Origin: JAVBPB01 sp031549965
GTDB lineage: Bacteria > Bacillota > Clostridia > Lachnospirales > Lachnospiraceae
Length of the DNA: 41,055 bases
Direction of reading: 5' to 3'
Assembly (NCBI GenBank): GCA_031549965.1
Contig: JAVBPB010000031.1
Coordinates: 1-41,055 of the forward strand
Positions 1 to 7,367 of this stretch are shown here, piece after piece. The position numbers and the translations under genes are program-made. The notes under the pieces are model-generated. The model did not search any database. It was not told where the DNA came from and worked only from the letters and a program-made list of their open reading frames with translations. The stretch's first letter is position 1, and every line of letters begins with the position of its first letter.

Positions 1-153
1 GCATACCCTTTTTACTGTAATTTCCACGGATTTATAATAATTATACACCTTTTTAAACAAAAAAACATCCACTTTTTTAATTTTCTTCATTCACAATGGA
101 ACTTAATCTAAAAAAGCGGATTTTAGTTTAAATACTAACCAGTATATAATTTT
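1..153. other. A/T-rich flank without a recognisable gene
   Basis: This stretch is very A/T-rich. I see no open frame of useful length and no clean hairpin with a T-run. The segment near 113-133 repeats part of the arm of the terminator at 692-728 (GGATTTTAGTTTA-like), which may be chance. It is simply the downstream flank of the minus-strand gene that ends at 154. Confidence 0.4.
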
Positions 154-588
154 TTATAAAAACTTTCTTATATCAGTTACTAACTTCTCTTCAAGATCAA
201 TCAACTTTTTAGTAATTTTTTGAGACTGTTTATCAGCTGCTTCATATTCGTTAAGGTATTCTGAAAGTGATTTTACACCCATATTACAGCCATCTGTAAT
301 CAAGCTTGCTATAGCTTCATCAGATTCATTTACTATTAATTTTACATTTGTTTTTAACCAAGATATTCCCAACGTCACTGGATTAGGGTCTTTACCTTCA
401 TCTCCATATGAATCTAGTATTTCTTGCAAATCATCTTTTATCTTTTCATGCTCATGCATACAAGTTTCAAGATAATCTTTTAGTTCTTCATCTTTAACAT
501 ATTTTAAAACCTCATCAATTGATGACACTCCCATTTTTATTCCTGCATCACATTCTCTTAACAATTTTATTGTATCTTGTTCTATCAT
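154..588 (-). CDS. Four-helix-bundle protein, DUF2383/ferritin-like
   Basis: A 144-residue acidic, helix-rich soluble protein without signal peptide or membrane segment. It opens with a pattern (IEQDTIKLLRECDAGIKMG) followed by four amphipathic helices, with an E/H-rich second helix (YLETCMHEHEKIKDDL) and a third helix containing NESDEAIASLITDGCNMG. This arrangement is typical of the DUF2383/PA2169-like ferritin-fold proteins found in clostridia; the His and Glu residues could bind metal but that is inference. It starts at ATG with GAAGGG upstream. It appears to be a single-gene unit, separated from the glycosylase gene by the terminator hairpin at 692-728. Biological role is unknown. Confidence 0.6.
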   Translation of the reverse strand: MIEQDTIKLLRECDAGIKMGVSSIDEVLKYVKDEELKDYLETCMHEHEKIKDDLQEILDSYGDEGKDPNPVTLGISWLKTNVKLIVNESDEAIASLITDGCNMGVKSLSEYLNEYEAADKQSQKITKKLIDLEEKLVTDIRKFL

Positions 589-691
589 GATATTAATCCC
601 TTCTATTTTTTTATTATGTTTCCCAAAATAGTGTAATTAATACATTTTAAATCAAATATACTGGAACATACCAATTCTTTTCATCACAAAA

Positions 692-728
692 CACGTCTAA
701 ACTAAAATGTGATTTTAGTTTAGACGTG
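692..728. terminator. Bidirectional intrinsic terminator
   Basis: A perfect 17-bp inverted repeat (arms 692-708 and 712-728, starting CACGTCTAAACTAAAAT) with a 3-nt loop. It is followed by a T-run on the plus strand and by TTTTGT on the minus strand. It sits just after the stop of the minus-strand glycosylase gene, so it is read as that gene's terminator. Confidence 0.8.
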
Positions 729-749
729 TTTTTTCAAGTTTTTCTATTA

Positions 750-1535
750 CTAAAATAGCTCCTGTTTTTCTGTATAATAAGTTATCTTTGATGCAATTTT
801 CTTAACAATAATCTTATCACCTTCGTCAGTGTACTCCTTATTTGGATTATGGACTTTTAAAAAGCTTCTTTCCTCCCCATTAATAATGTCCGGAGCTATC
901 TTTTCAATATTTACTATTGCATCTTCCAAAACACAAATAATAGCATCATGTAAATCTCTTAGTCTTTCTTCTGGTATTTTCCCTGCTAATGATGCTGGCG
1001 AAATATTTGCCTTCCAAAGGATTTCATCAACATACGCATTTCCTATTCCTTTGACTATCTTCTGGTCAATTAAAAAGCCCTTTATATTTACACGACTATT
1101 CTTTTTAGCCTTATCTATAAAATATTTAAGTGTAAAATTTTCTCCTAATGCATCTGGTACTTTTGAAATAACAGGATTAAAAGTTACCTTACATAATTCT
1201 TTATAGTCTGATACAACTAAGGCCTGTCCATCTTCAAAACCAATCGATAATATTTTAGATTTAATTTTAGGAATTTCATCTACATTACATATATCAAATC
1301 TGCCATTAAGCATTAAGTGAACACTAAAAACATTGTTATTCTCCAGCTTAAAAAATAGCTCTTTTCCATATCGCACAATATCAATAATTTTAGTTTCAAG
1401 TAGTTGTAACCTTACTGAATCTTCGTGAGTGTTTACTTTAAAAATGTTATACACCTCAGTTGATGTAATTTTTTTATTTCCTATTCTACTTTTTAAGTTT
1501 ATTAAATAAATTTGTAAATCTGGTAATTCTGGCAT
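750..1535 (-). CDS. Fpg/Nei-family DNA glycosylase with zincless finger
   Basis: A 261-residue base-excision-repair glycosylase/AP lyase of the Fpg/Nei superfamily. It begins MPELPDLQ, giving the catalytic Pro2 (Schiff base nucleophile) and Glu3; the conserved Lys is at about residue 58 (RYGKELFFKL), followed by the VHLMLNGRF strand. The helix-two-turn-helix DNA-binding region (about 146-185, containing KGIGNAYVDEILW) is intact. The C-terminus retains the beta-hairpin of the usual zinc finger, but at the four Cys positions of the CX2C...CX2C motif there are Tyr, Glu, Thr and Gln (…NKEYTDEG… and …KITYYTEKQ), and the finger Arg is Lys. It therefore resembles the zincless-finger branch. Substrate (oxidised purine or pyrimidine) cannot be told from sequence. 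RBS AGGAGG lies just upstream. Likely monocistronic. Confidence 0.85.
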   Translation of the reverse strand: MPELPDLQIYLINLKSRIGNKKITSTEVYNIFKVNTHEDSVRLQLLETKIIDIVRYGKELFFKLENNNVFSVHLMLNGRFDICNVDEIPKIKSKILSIGFEDGQALVVSDYKELCKVTFNPVISKVPDALGENFTLKYFIDKAKKNSRVNIKGFLIDQKIVKGIGNAYVDEILWKANISPASLAGKIPEERLRDLHDAIICVLEDAIVNIEKIAPDIINGEERSFLKVHNPNKEYTDEGDKIIVKKIASKITYYTEKQELF

Positions 1536-1578
1536 TTTTTATACCTCCTTTGCTTAATTGGTCTTTCTATATTTTTGC

Positions 1579-1737
1579 TTAGGTCTGTGGCTTAATCCTA
1601 TTATCTCTTCTAAGTTTTGGATTATTACTCATACTATCGCTTATTGTGATTTTTGTTATTTTTTCAGTTATAGACGAAATCAAGTACACTGTTTTATCTG
1701 TAATGGTATATGGCGGAACGTATCCCTCTTGATTCAT
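1579..1737 (-). pseudogene. N-terminal remnant of a Fic family protein
   Basis: Reading the minus strand from an ATG at 1735-1737 gives 52 residues beginning MNQEGYVPPYTITDKTVYL and ending in PKLRRDNRIKPQT before a stop. The order PPYTIT, then a hydrophobic helix, then NPxLRRxNRI is the N-terminal (Fic_N) pattern of Fic family AMPylases/regulators, where it normally continues RTIxSSLAIEGN. Everything after that point, including the HPFxxGNG catalytic loop, is missing: the next coding DNA is the ribosome binding site of the glycosylase. This is a truncated remnant rather than a functional gene. Confidence 0.6.
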
Positions 1738-1852
1738 GTTTATACCCTTTTCCTTACTTAAGACTATTTACGTTTCTAGCATTTTACTACTTGTACATAA
1801 TTATAACTTACAAGTACATGTAATGCTACTACTTTAATTCATTTAATATTAA

Positions 1853-2005
1853 TCGCTAGAGGTATATGTAAAGGATGACAACAATTATGAGAACGAAAGG
1901 AGAAAAGGGATTCAACTTAAATTTCAAATTAATGAAACCATTCAGTTTTTTAATGATTTTCCTTTCAAACTCTATAATTCAGATGGAGCTGACTACATGG
2001 AGTAA
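1853..2005 (+). pseudogene. Possible C-terminal coding remnant, unknown family
   Basis: An open frame on the plus strand follows a stop at 1850-1852 and encodes 50 residues, SLEVYVKDDNNYENERRKG followed by a segment ending in FKLYNSDGADYME and a TAA. It has no start codon with a ribosome site, and the amino-acid composition (balanced charged and aromatic residues) looks like real protein rather than a chance frame. Its stop is directly followed by the terminator hairpin at 2007-2065, as expected for a true gene end. I do not recognise the family. A competing 51-residue frame from ATG 1887 looks less protein-like. Confidence 0.35.
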
Positions 2006-2006
2006 A

Positions 2007-2065
2007 AAAACTCCTTTGCACTTTGATTTTATCTTAATATGATAATCTCATTGCAAAGGAGTTTT
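2007..2065. terminator. Terminator hairpin with long loop
   Basis: Arms AAAACTCCTTTGCA (2007-2020) and TGCAAAGGAGTTTT (2052-2065) form a perfect 14-bp stem with a 31-nt loop. It ends with a T-run on either strand. It lies between the plus-strand coding remnant and the end of the minus-strand membrane protein gene and could serve both. Confidence 0.6.
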
Positions 2066-2098
2066 AATAACTCCATAAGTACATCTTCTATTTTCACT

Positions 2099-2827
2099 CT
2101 ATTCAATAAACCATGAAAAAGTACCTTTATCTATTTCCTTCTCTATCCACTCTATAATATCCTTTTCTTTTGGAGCATCCCCACAAGCACTTTTGCTTTT
2201 TCCTGCCGACTTTGATTCTGGTGGTTTTCCTCCAGTAAAGCTTTTTTGTACTACAGTTTTCCATGTATTAAGAATTATAAGTTTTACATCATAGACTTGT
2301 CTGTAAGCATCTCCTCCATCGGTGTACGACCCTACTAATTGTTTTTGCTTTTCTATAAACACTACCACTCTCGCATCTTCTGGTCTTGATGCTATTCTTT
2401 CTGATGGAACATAATCAGAAGTAAATAAATAACCATCATCATCAAAGATATATGTAAACATTTTATCTCCACTTGAGTAAAACTCAAGAGATGCATTTTT
2501 TTCTTGAAAAATAGTTAGAAAATATGCTTCGAACCTCTGACTATATAAAATTGATGGAACATATCTAATTGAAGCTATTATTACAACAACCAATGCTATA
2601 GCTATAATTTTAAAAAGTTCAAAATCTCTTTTTTTCTTTTCATACCCTCTTTCTAATATCTCTTCTCCTATATACCAACAACTGATGCAGATAGTAATTG
2701 TAATAACCGTACTATAGAAACCAAAATCTCCACCAACCACTCCAAAAAAGCAAAGTATAATACGTCCTAATATAGCTAATATAGATATAATTTTAGTTAA
2801 ATTATCTATTATCCTCATGAAAAACAC
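2099..2827 (-). CDS. Membrane protein of unknown function
   Basis: A 242-residue protein with three hydrophobic segments in the N-terminal third (roughly residues 8-32, 36-55 and 70-92), followed by a soluble C-terminal region of about 140 residues with a stretch rich in Lys, Ser and Gly (KPPESKSAGKSKSACGDAP) before a final amphipathic helix. I do not recognise a family. It starts 15 nt downstream of the lipoprotein gene stop (2843), with AGGAGGTG as ribosome site in the gap, so the two are almost certainly co-transcribed and may act together at the membrane. Confidence 0.55.
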   Translation of the reverse strand: MFFMRIIDNLTKIISILAILGRIILCFFGVVGGDFGFYSTVITITICISCWYIGEEILERGYEKKKRDFELFKIIAIALVVVIIASIRYVPSILYSQRFEAYFLTIFQEKNASLEFYSSGDKMFTYIFDDDGYLFTSDYVPSERIASRPEDARVVVFIEKQKQLVGSYTDGGDAYRQVYDVKLIILNTWKTVVQKSFTGGKPPESKSAGKSKSACGDAPKEKDIIEWIEKEIDKGTFSWFIE

Positions 2828-2842
2828 CTCCTAACGCATCAC

Positions 2843-3324
2843 CTATTCAGCTCTAGTTTCGGTTGTGGTTTTTTTCAAAACAGAAACACCATCCAGACTG
2901 ATATCCACATGTTCTTTTGAATCATCTAAATAAGTCAATGTAATATATTCGGGAAGAGTAGAATTAGTAGGTATCTTCATTTTAAATGTAAGCAAGGCTC
3001 TCCATTCTTCTTCATTGATAATATTAGCGGAATAACCATCTTGTTTATACTCTTTTTTATCCAACAAGAATGATACCTCCAAAAGACTTGTCACCGAGTC
3101 ACCATTTAAATCTGCTTTAACAGCAACTTCTCTCGATTTTGACTTTATATAAAATACTACTTCCCCGCTATCTGACGAAAATCCAATAGCATCAATTTTA
3201 TAAAAATCTTTTTTTAGGGCAAATCCCTCTGCTGATTCGAAATTTTGAGCATTTTCACACCCTGCTAAAATCCCTGTAATCAAAATCAAAACGATAAGTA
3301 ATAAAATTATTTTTGTATTTTCAT
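2843..3324 (-). CDS. Lipoprotein of unknown function, frameshifted at codon 2-3
   Basis: A canonical ribosome site (AAAGGAGGAA, minus strand at 3331-3340) precedes an ATG at 3322-3324, but that frame hits a stop after five codons (MKIQK). Shifting by one base gives a frame that starts with a hydrophobic stretch and a lipobox (ITGILAGC) and runs to 2843, giving a secreted domain of about 140 residues. Adding one A to the AAAA run right after ATG would restore a textbook signal peptide (MKNTKIILLLIV...). Start codons other than that ATG are poor. So the gene looks like a prolipoprotein with a one-base deletion. The mature part contains no domain I recognise. It forms an operon with the downstream membrane protein at 2099-2827. 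Confidence 0.55.
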
Positions 3325-3400
3325 AAATTATTCCTCCTTTGTGTGTCTTTCTATTGATTTTTAATTAATTAACTGTATTATAGCATTTACAAAAACAAAA

Positions 3401-3423
3401 TAGGTGTGCTGCTTGCACACCTA
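3401..3423. terminator. Terminator of the kinase operon (GGTGTGC hairpin)
   Basis: TAGGTGTGC and GCACACCTA form a perfect 9-bp stem around a 5-nt loop. On the minus strand it is followed by TTTTGTTTTTG, so it is an intrinsic terminator placed 20 nt after the kinase stop. The arm shares GGTGTGC-N5-GCACAC with the hairpin upstream of the operon at 5601-5618. Confidence 0.75.
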
Positions 3424-3443
3424 TCAAAAAACAAACTATTAAA

Positions 3444-5096
3444 CTAATAATCACTAATTATAACATTTAAATCATCACGAGAAAGCGTCGGTAAAAATTT
3501 TTCCATATCTGTACTTATGCGAAGTATTTCTAAACAAGGTAAATCATTTAATGCCGAAAAATCATGAATATCTGTATTTGTAAGATCTAATGATTCAAGC
3601 CTTAAGCACTTTTCCACACCATCAAGACTTGATATTTTACCTTGATGAAAACTTAACTCTTTTATATTAGACATTTCACCCAATTCGCTAAATTGTTTTA
3701 AACTCGAATTCTTCCCGATACTTAAGCTTTCGAGCCAAGTCATTGACTCAAAAACAGAAAAGTCATCAATCAGATTATCAAAAAGCAAGCAATTGCCTAG
3801 TCTAAACAAATCCTTTAAAGGTGAAATGTCTTTTACATTGCAATGCATTATACATATACCTTCCAAACGTGTATTATTAGCAATCCCTGAAATATCCGAA
3901 AGATTTTCTGCCATAATCGTAATATTTTGTAAATTCTCCATATATTTCAAGTCCTCAAGACTTTCTAAGTCTCCATAATTACTAATTCCAAATAAAAATT
4001 CTCCATGAAGTGTATCCCATTCGCCTTGAGTTCTTACTGCTTCTTCCCCAAGTATAAATATTGACTTTATACTTTTTAGCTGAGTATACGTGATTGGTTC
4101 TTCCGCGTCTAAACCGAGCATTAAGTGAGCCGCCTTCTCAATTAGCGGTTCAACAAATGTAACATATTCACTTTCTACAGAGTCTTGAACATCTAAGGCG
4201 TCAGGTTTTTGATTGTTAAATATATCTGTATATCTGCCAACTGCAAACCCCACTACAAAAACCAAACAAACTCCACAAATAGAAGCTATTGAAATAAGTA
4301 CTTTTTTCTTTGTATTTTTTTCATATCGTTTAAGTGCACGTTTAACTGCATCTGCACTTTGATAACGTGAATTTGGAGAAAACGCACAGCACTTAGTTGC
4401 AATATGTCGAAGTGTTTTGTTTTGTATATCTGTTTTTAGATCAGCAGTCCCTGTCATCATGTATCGCAAAACCACTCCAAGTGCATATATATCAGCACGA
4501 CAATCAGTTTGGGCGAAACCGTATTGTTCGGGAGGTGCGAATTTTTGTGTACCAAAAAAGAAAGTATCAGTTTCAGCCTCTTCTGAATACGCTCTAGAAA
4601 TACCGAAATCAATAAGTTTGATTTCGTTGCTATATGGATTGATAATGATATTTGATGGCTTTATATCACGATGAATAATCGGATTAGGCTGTGAATGCAG
4701 GTAAGTCAGGATGTCACAAAGCTCTATTAGAATTTCGACAGCTTTTGGTTCTTCTATCTGATTTTCCATTAAATAATCATTCAATGGAGTACCTTCGGCA
4801 TATTCACGAATAACAAAAATTGTACCCTCGTCTTCTGTCTCCATTGTAAAAGTTGGAATCCCCTTATGACTTAAGCCTCGTAAAAGTTTGGCTTCTTGCA
4901 CATTGCATACATCATCTGTTTTTTTATAGCATTTTAAAACATACAGCTTTCCATCATTATTATTTGTTAAAAGATAGGTTTCACCATATTCGTTCTGAGC
5001 CAAGCATTCAAGAACATCATATATTTCGGATATTTCTTGTGGTAAAATATACTCGTTAAAATCCCTCATTACATCATCTGCAAACGACTTACTCAT
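3444..5096 (-). CDS. Transmembrane Ser/Thr protein kinase with C-terminal LRRs
   Basis: A 550-residue Hanks-type kinase. The kinase domain spans about 25-260: Lys55 (YVLKCY), catalytic loop HRDIKPSN at 142-149, DFG at 163-165, and APPEQ at 187-191. The glycine-rich loop is degenerate (CLAQNEYGETYLL). A single membrane helix (about 265-287) follows, then an outside-facing region of about 260 residues made of leucine-rich repeats of the bacterial internalin-like 22-residue type (e.g. LEDLKYMENLQNITIMAENL, LRLESLDLTNTDIHDFSALN). It therefore looks like a receptor kinase sensing through LRRs instead of PASTA repeats. The start ATGAGTAA overlaps the end of the HTH gene by 8 nt, and the ribosome site AAGGAGG lies inside that gene, so translation is coupled. 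The terminator at 3401-3423 ends the unit. Confidence 0.85.
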   Translation of the reverse strand: MSKSFADDVMRDFNEYILPQEISEIYDVLECLAQNEYGETYLLTNNNDGKLYVLKCYKKTDDVCNVQEAKLLRGLSHKGIPTFTMETEDEGTIFVIREYAEGTPLNDYLMENQIEEPKAVEILIELCDILTYLHSQPNPIIHRDIKPSNIIINPYSNEIKLIDFGISRAYSEEAETDTFFFGTQKFAPPEQYGFAQTDCRADIYALGVVLRYMMTGTADLKTDIQNKTLRHIATKCCAFSPNSRYQSADAVKRALKRYEKNTKKKVLISIASICGVCLVFVVGFAVGRYTDIFNNQKPDALDVQDSVESEYVTFVEPLIEKAAHLMLGLDAEEPITYTQLKSIKSIFILGEEAVRTQGEWDTLHGEFLFGISNYGDLESLEDLKYMENLQNITIMAENLSDISGIANNTRLEGICIMHCNVKDISPLKDLFRLGNCLLFDNLIDDFSVFESMTWLESLSIGKNSSLKQFSELGEMSNIKELSFHQGKISSLDGVEKCLRLESLDLTNTDIHDFSALNDLPCLEILRISTDMEKFLPTLSRDDLNVIISDY

Positions 5097-5538
5097 AACG
5101 CTCCTCCTTGCCTAAAAGCGACAATCCAAGCTCAAACAATGTTGCTTGTACGTCATCTATAGAGGTTTTATGCTTTAACGCATAAATAATAACCGCATCA
5201 CGTTTAACTTTAGGATAAAGAGGACTTTTTCTAGCAATTTTCAACAACTCCTGTGCTTCATCGTAGTTCAAACTAAAACCAATTGCAAGCTGTATTACCT
5301 TATCACGCGATGGCTTACGTCTACCATTAAAAATCTGATGACCGTACGTACGCTCAATACCAGACTTAATAATAACACGTTCAGATACAGTATTCCTACT
5401 CTTGCACAAAGAGGAAAGGTGAGCACTAAAATGTGTAGGTGTCATTTGTTGGTCATAATGCTTGATAAACCTCGATATACTGGAGGTTTTAAATAATTTT
5501 TGTAACAGTTTACTTGTTGAAATATTATCATCCTGCAT
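5089..5538 (-). CDS. HTH (XRE-like) partner of the Ser/Thr kinase
   Basis: A 149-residue soluble basic protein. The central part (about 50-100) reads as a helix-turn-helix: VIIKSGIERTYGHQIFNGRRKPSRDKV then QLAIGFSLNYDEAQELLKIA, the pattern of XRE/Cro-like domains in which a recognition helix is followed by a packing helix. The C-terminus is helical. It is the first gene of a two-gene operon with the kinase (8-nt overlap), so it is a likely substrate or output of the kinase; this pairing is seen in clostridial genomes but the partnership here is inferred. The palindromic element at 5601-5618 lies in its promoter region and is a candidate autoregulatory site. Confidence 0.65.
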   Translation of the reverse strand: MQDDNISTSKLLQKLFKTSSISRFIKHYDQQMTPTHFSAHLSSLCKSRNTVSERVIIKSGIERTYGHQIFNGRRKPSRDKVIQLAIGFSLNYDEAQELLKIARKSPLYPKVKRDAVIIYALKHKTSIDDVQATLFELGLSLLGKEERYE

Positions 5539-5600
5539 AATGCATTACTGCCTTTCTTTAGTAATAAAAAGTTAATTATATCACTTTAACTATAATTATA

Positions 5601-5618
5601 GGTGTGCACGTAGCACAC
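5601..5618. promoter_or_regulatory. Palindromic operator candidate before HTH/kinase operon
   Basis: GGTGTGC-ACGTA-GCACAC is an inverted repeat about 65 nt upstream of the HTH start. On the minus strand it is immediately followed by CTATAATTATAG, a plausible -10 region, so the dyad overlaps the -35 area. The same dyad recurs as the terminator stem at 3401-3423. No T-run follows on the minus strand here, which favours an operator over a terminator. Confidence 0.45.
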
Positions 5619-5666
5619 AAACCTTACATATTAAGCAAATCAATTGTCTTTCATTCTAAAATAAAA

Positions 5667-6263
5667 CTAATCTCTATTTTTGTAGTATACCTTCTGTGTT
5701 CTTGCTATTTCAGCCTGTTCTTCGCTTATACCATGTTCTTTAATCATTTTTTCATATTCGTTTGGCGTAAAAAAGTTTTTATTTGTTGAATCCTTACGCA
5801 AAATATGTATTAACATATTTTCTCCCACTTCCTTATTATTTACTTTTCTTACTATAAAAACTCCTATGGCACAAGCAACTCCCATTCCAAACCCTATTAC
5901 TATATGAAATAAAGGCTGTTTTTCGATTGAAGACATAAACTTAAATATTGGTAGAAGTTTAGCATCTTTGCCCAAAACAAGAGACCATAAATATTGAGGT
6001 GTATTAAATTTTTGAACATTAAAAGAATATAGAACACCCAGTATCCCCCAAATTGTACAAATAATTGAACATATAACCATTACAATCCAAGCACCATTTT
6101 CGACTAAACATTTTTTACATAAATATTCATCGTGCCGTTGAAAATCTTCATATAAAACCCTCGTAGCTTTATAATTAGCTCCTCTTTCAATTACATTAGG
6201 ATTGGTTGAATAGCAAGTATACTTATTTTCTGTTTCTTTACCACATTTTAGACATCTTCCCAT
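5667..6263 (-). CDS. Zinc-ribbon membrane protein, unknown function
   Basis: A 198-residue protein starting MGRCLKCGKETENKYTC, with a second CXXC (YLCKKCL) at about residue 50, so the N-terminus is probably a four-Cys zinc ribbon. Two hydrophobic segments follow (about 57-80 and 119-138), and the C-terminal tail is hydrophilic and helical (FFTPNEYEKMIKEHGISEEQ). The ribosome site GAGGAAGATTATT precedes the start. It is transcribed on its own, divergently from the deaminase-fold gene at 6434. I do not recognise a family. Confidence 0.5.
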   Translation of the reverse strand: MGRCLKCGKETENKYTCYSTNPNVIERGANYKATRVLYEDFQRHDEYLCKKCLVENGAWIVMVICSIICTIWGILGVLYSFNVQKFNTPQYLWSLVLGKDAKLLPIFKFMSSIEKQPLFHIVIGFGMGVACAIGVFIVRKVNNKEVGENMLIHILRKDSTNKNFFTPNEYEKMIKEHGISEEQAEIARTQKVYYKNRD

Positions 6264-6433
6264 AATAATCTTCCTCCTTGATATTAACCTAATCTTCTTT
6301 CAGCACTTGTCTAATACAACTAACTATAGTATAGCATTTTCAAAATAAACAATCAAACTAATAATAATGTAGAATTATGTGTTATAATGTAGTATATTTA
6401 TTATAATATATTGATGTTGGAAGGAGTTGTCTT

Positions 6434-7258
6434 ATGATGTTAAATCGTGAAGAAATTATTGAATTAGTTGAGAAAGAAAAAATTGTTTCAAGTACTATTA
6501 TTGAAAAAGATTTGAGTATTGCAAAAAATCTATTATTATCAAACTTTGATAGAAGATCAAGTTTTCAACCCGGCTCGCTAGATTTACATGTAGGTGAAAT
6601 TTATTTGCCAGATGCTAAAGGTTCAGGGCGTAAAATGCGCAAAACCACAAATATAAAACCCGGTGAAATGGCACTTATTAAAACTTTAGAAAAATGTGAT
6701 TTTCCACCATACATAGGTGGTATTTGTGTTGCACCTTCTTCATTATCCCTAGAAGGCGTGTTAATTATGAATACTGGTCACATTGACCCATGTTTTACTG
6801 GAGAGCTTTATTTTACAATCGTAAATTTAGGTAAAAAGGATAAAGAAATTAGGGCATCTGATATAATTGCTACAATGCTCTTATATAAATATTCAAATCC
6901 CTTGGATCTGGAGCGTTTCAAAACTGACACAAATGTTGACGATATATTGCCAAGATTATCAAGTTCTTTTATGAATTATGAGGAAACTTTAGATAAAAAG
7001 ATAACTAACGCATCCTTAAGAATACCTATTATCGTAAGTCTTTTAGGCATTATTGGTGCTATACTAATTAATTCCGTAACAGGGATTTTAATTGAAGGAT
7101 TTGGACTAAATGATAAGGTTGAAAAAAATGCAGCTATTATTAATGAGCAGCAGACTAAAGTCGATGAGAATGAAAGTATTATTAATGAACAACAAGAGAA
7201 ACTCAAAAGTCTAGAAAAGCAAATTGATGAAATGATGTCAACAATAAATAAAGAATAA
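6434..7258 (+). CDS. Membrane-anchored dCTP deaminase/dUTPase-fold protein
   Basis: A 274-residue protein. Residues about 1-165 follow the dCTP deaminase (Dcd)/dUTPase fold: FQPGSLDLHVG (44-54), IKPGEMALIKTLE (74-86), then APSSLSLEGVLI (100-111) and GHIDPCFTGELYFTIVN (115-131). By hand alignment to E. coli Dcd, the loop GRSSLAR is APSSLSL and the catalytic Glu of IVLEF is a Thr, so a deaminase reaction is unlikely while nucleotide binding remains possible. Residues 196-220 are one membrane helix, and 225-274 are a coiled coil with the repeated motif IINEQQ. Classical Dcd is soluble and about 170-190 residues, so the C-terminal anchor is an addition. The start ATG has AAGGAG 7 nt upstream. Dcd-type enzymes are known in phage defence, so a nucleotide-sensing defence role is possible but unproved. 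Confidence 0.6.
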   Translation: MMLNREEIIELVEKEKIVSSTIIEKDLSIAKNLLLSNFDRRSSFQPGSLDLHVGEIYLPDAKGSGRKMRKTTNIKPGEMALIKTLEKCDFPPYIGGICVAPSSLSLEGVLIMNTGHIDPCFTGELYFTIVNLGKKDKEIRASDIIATMLLYKYSNPLDLERFKTDTNVDDILPRLSSSFMNYEETLDKKITNASLRIPIIVSLLGIIGAILINSVTGILIEGFGLNDKVEKNAAIINEQQTKVDENESIINEQQEKLKSLEKQIDEMMSTINKE

Positions 7259-7265
7259 CACAAAA

Positions 7266-7304
7266 GGCATAAGAAAAAAGCTACTACTGCTTTTTTCTTA
7301 TGCC
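7266..7304. terminator. Strong terminator hairpin
   Basis: A perfect 16-bp stem, GGCATAAGAAAAAAGC (7266-7281) and its complement (7289-7304), around a 7-nt loop. It begins 8 nt after the stop of the deaminase-fold gene and carries its T-run inside the 3' arm. The other side faces the 3' end of the VOC gene, so it may act in both directions. Confidence 0.8.
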
Positions 7305-7367
7305 CTTTAATGTACTTATTTTTCTCCTGGCTTTTTAAGATTACGCTATGTAACAGACTATTAATCA

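Noticed and set aside
1558..1761. 67-residue plus-strand frame rich in Phe/Ile/Cys
   Set aside because: It is the antisense shadow of the Fic remnant; no ribosome site and an unlikely composition.
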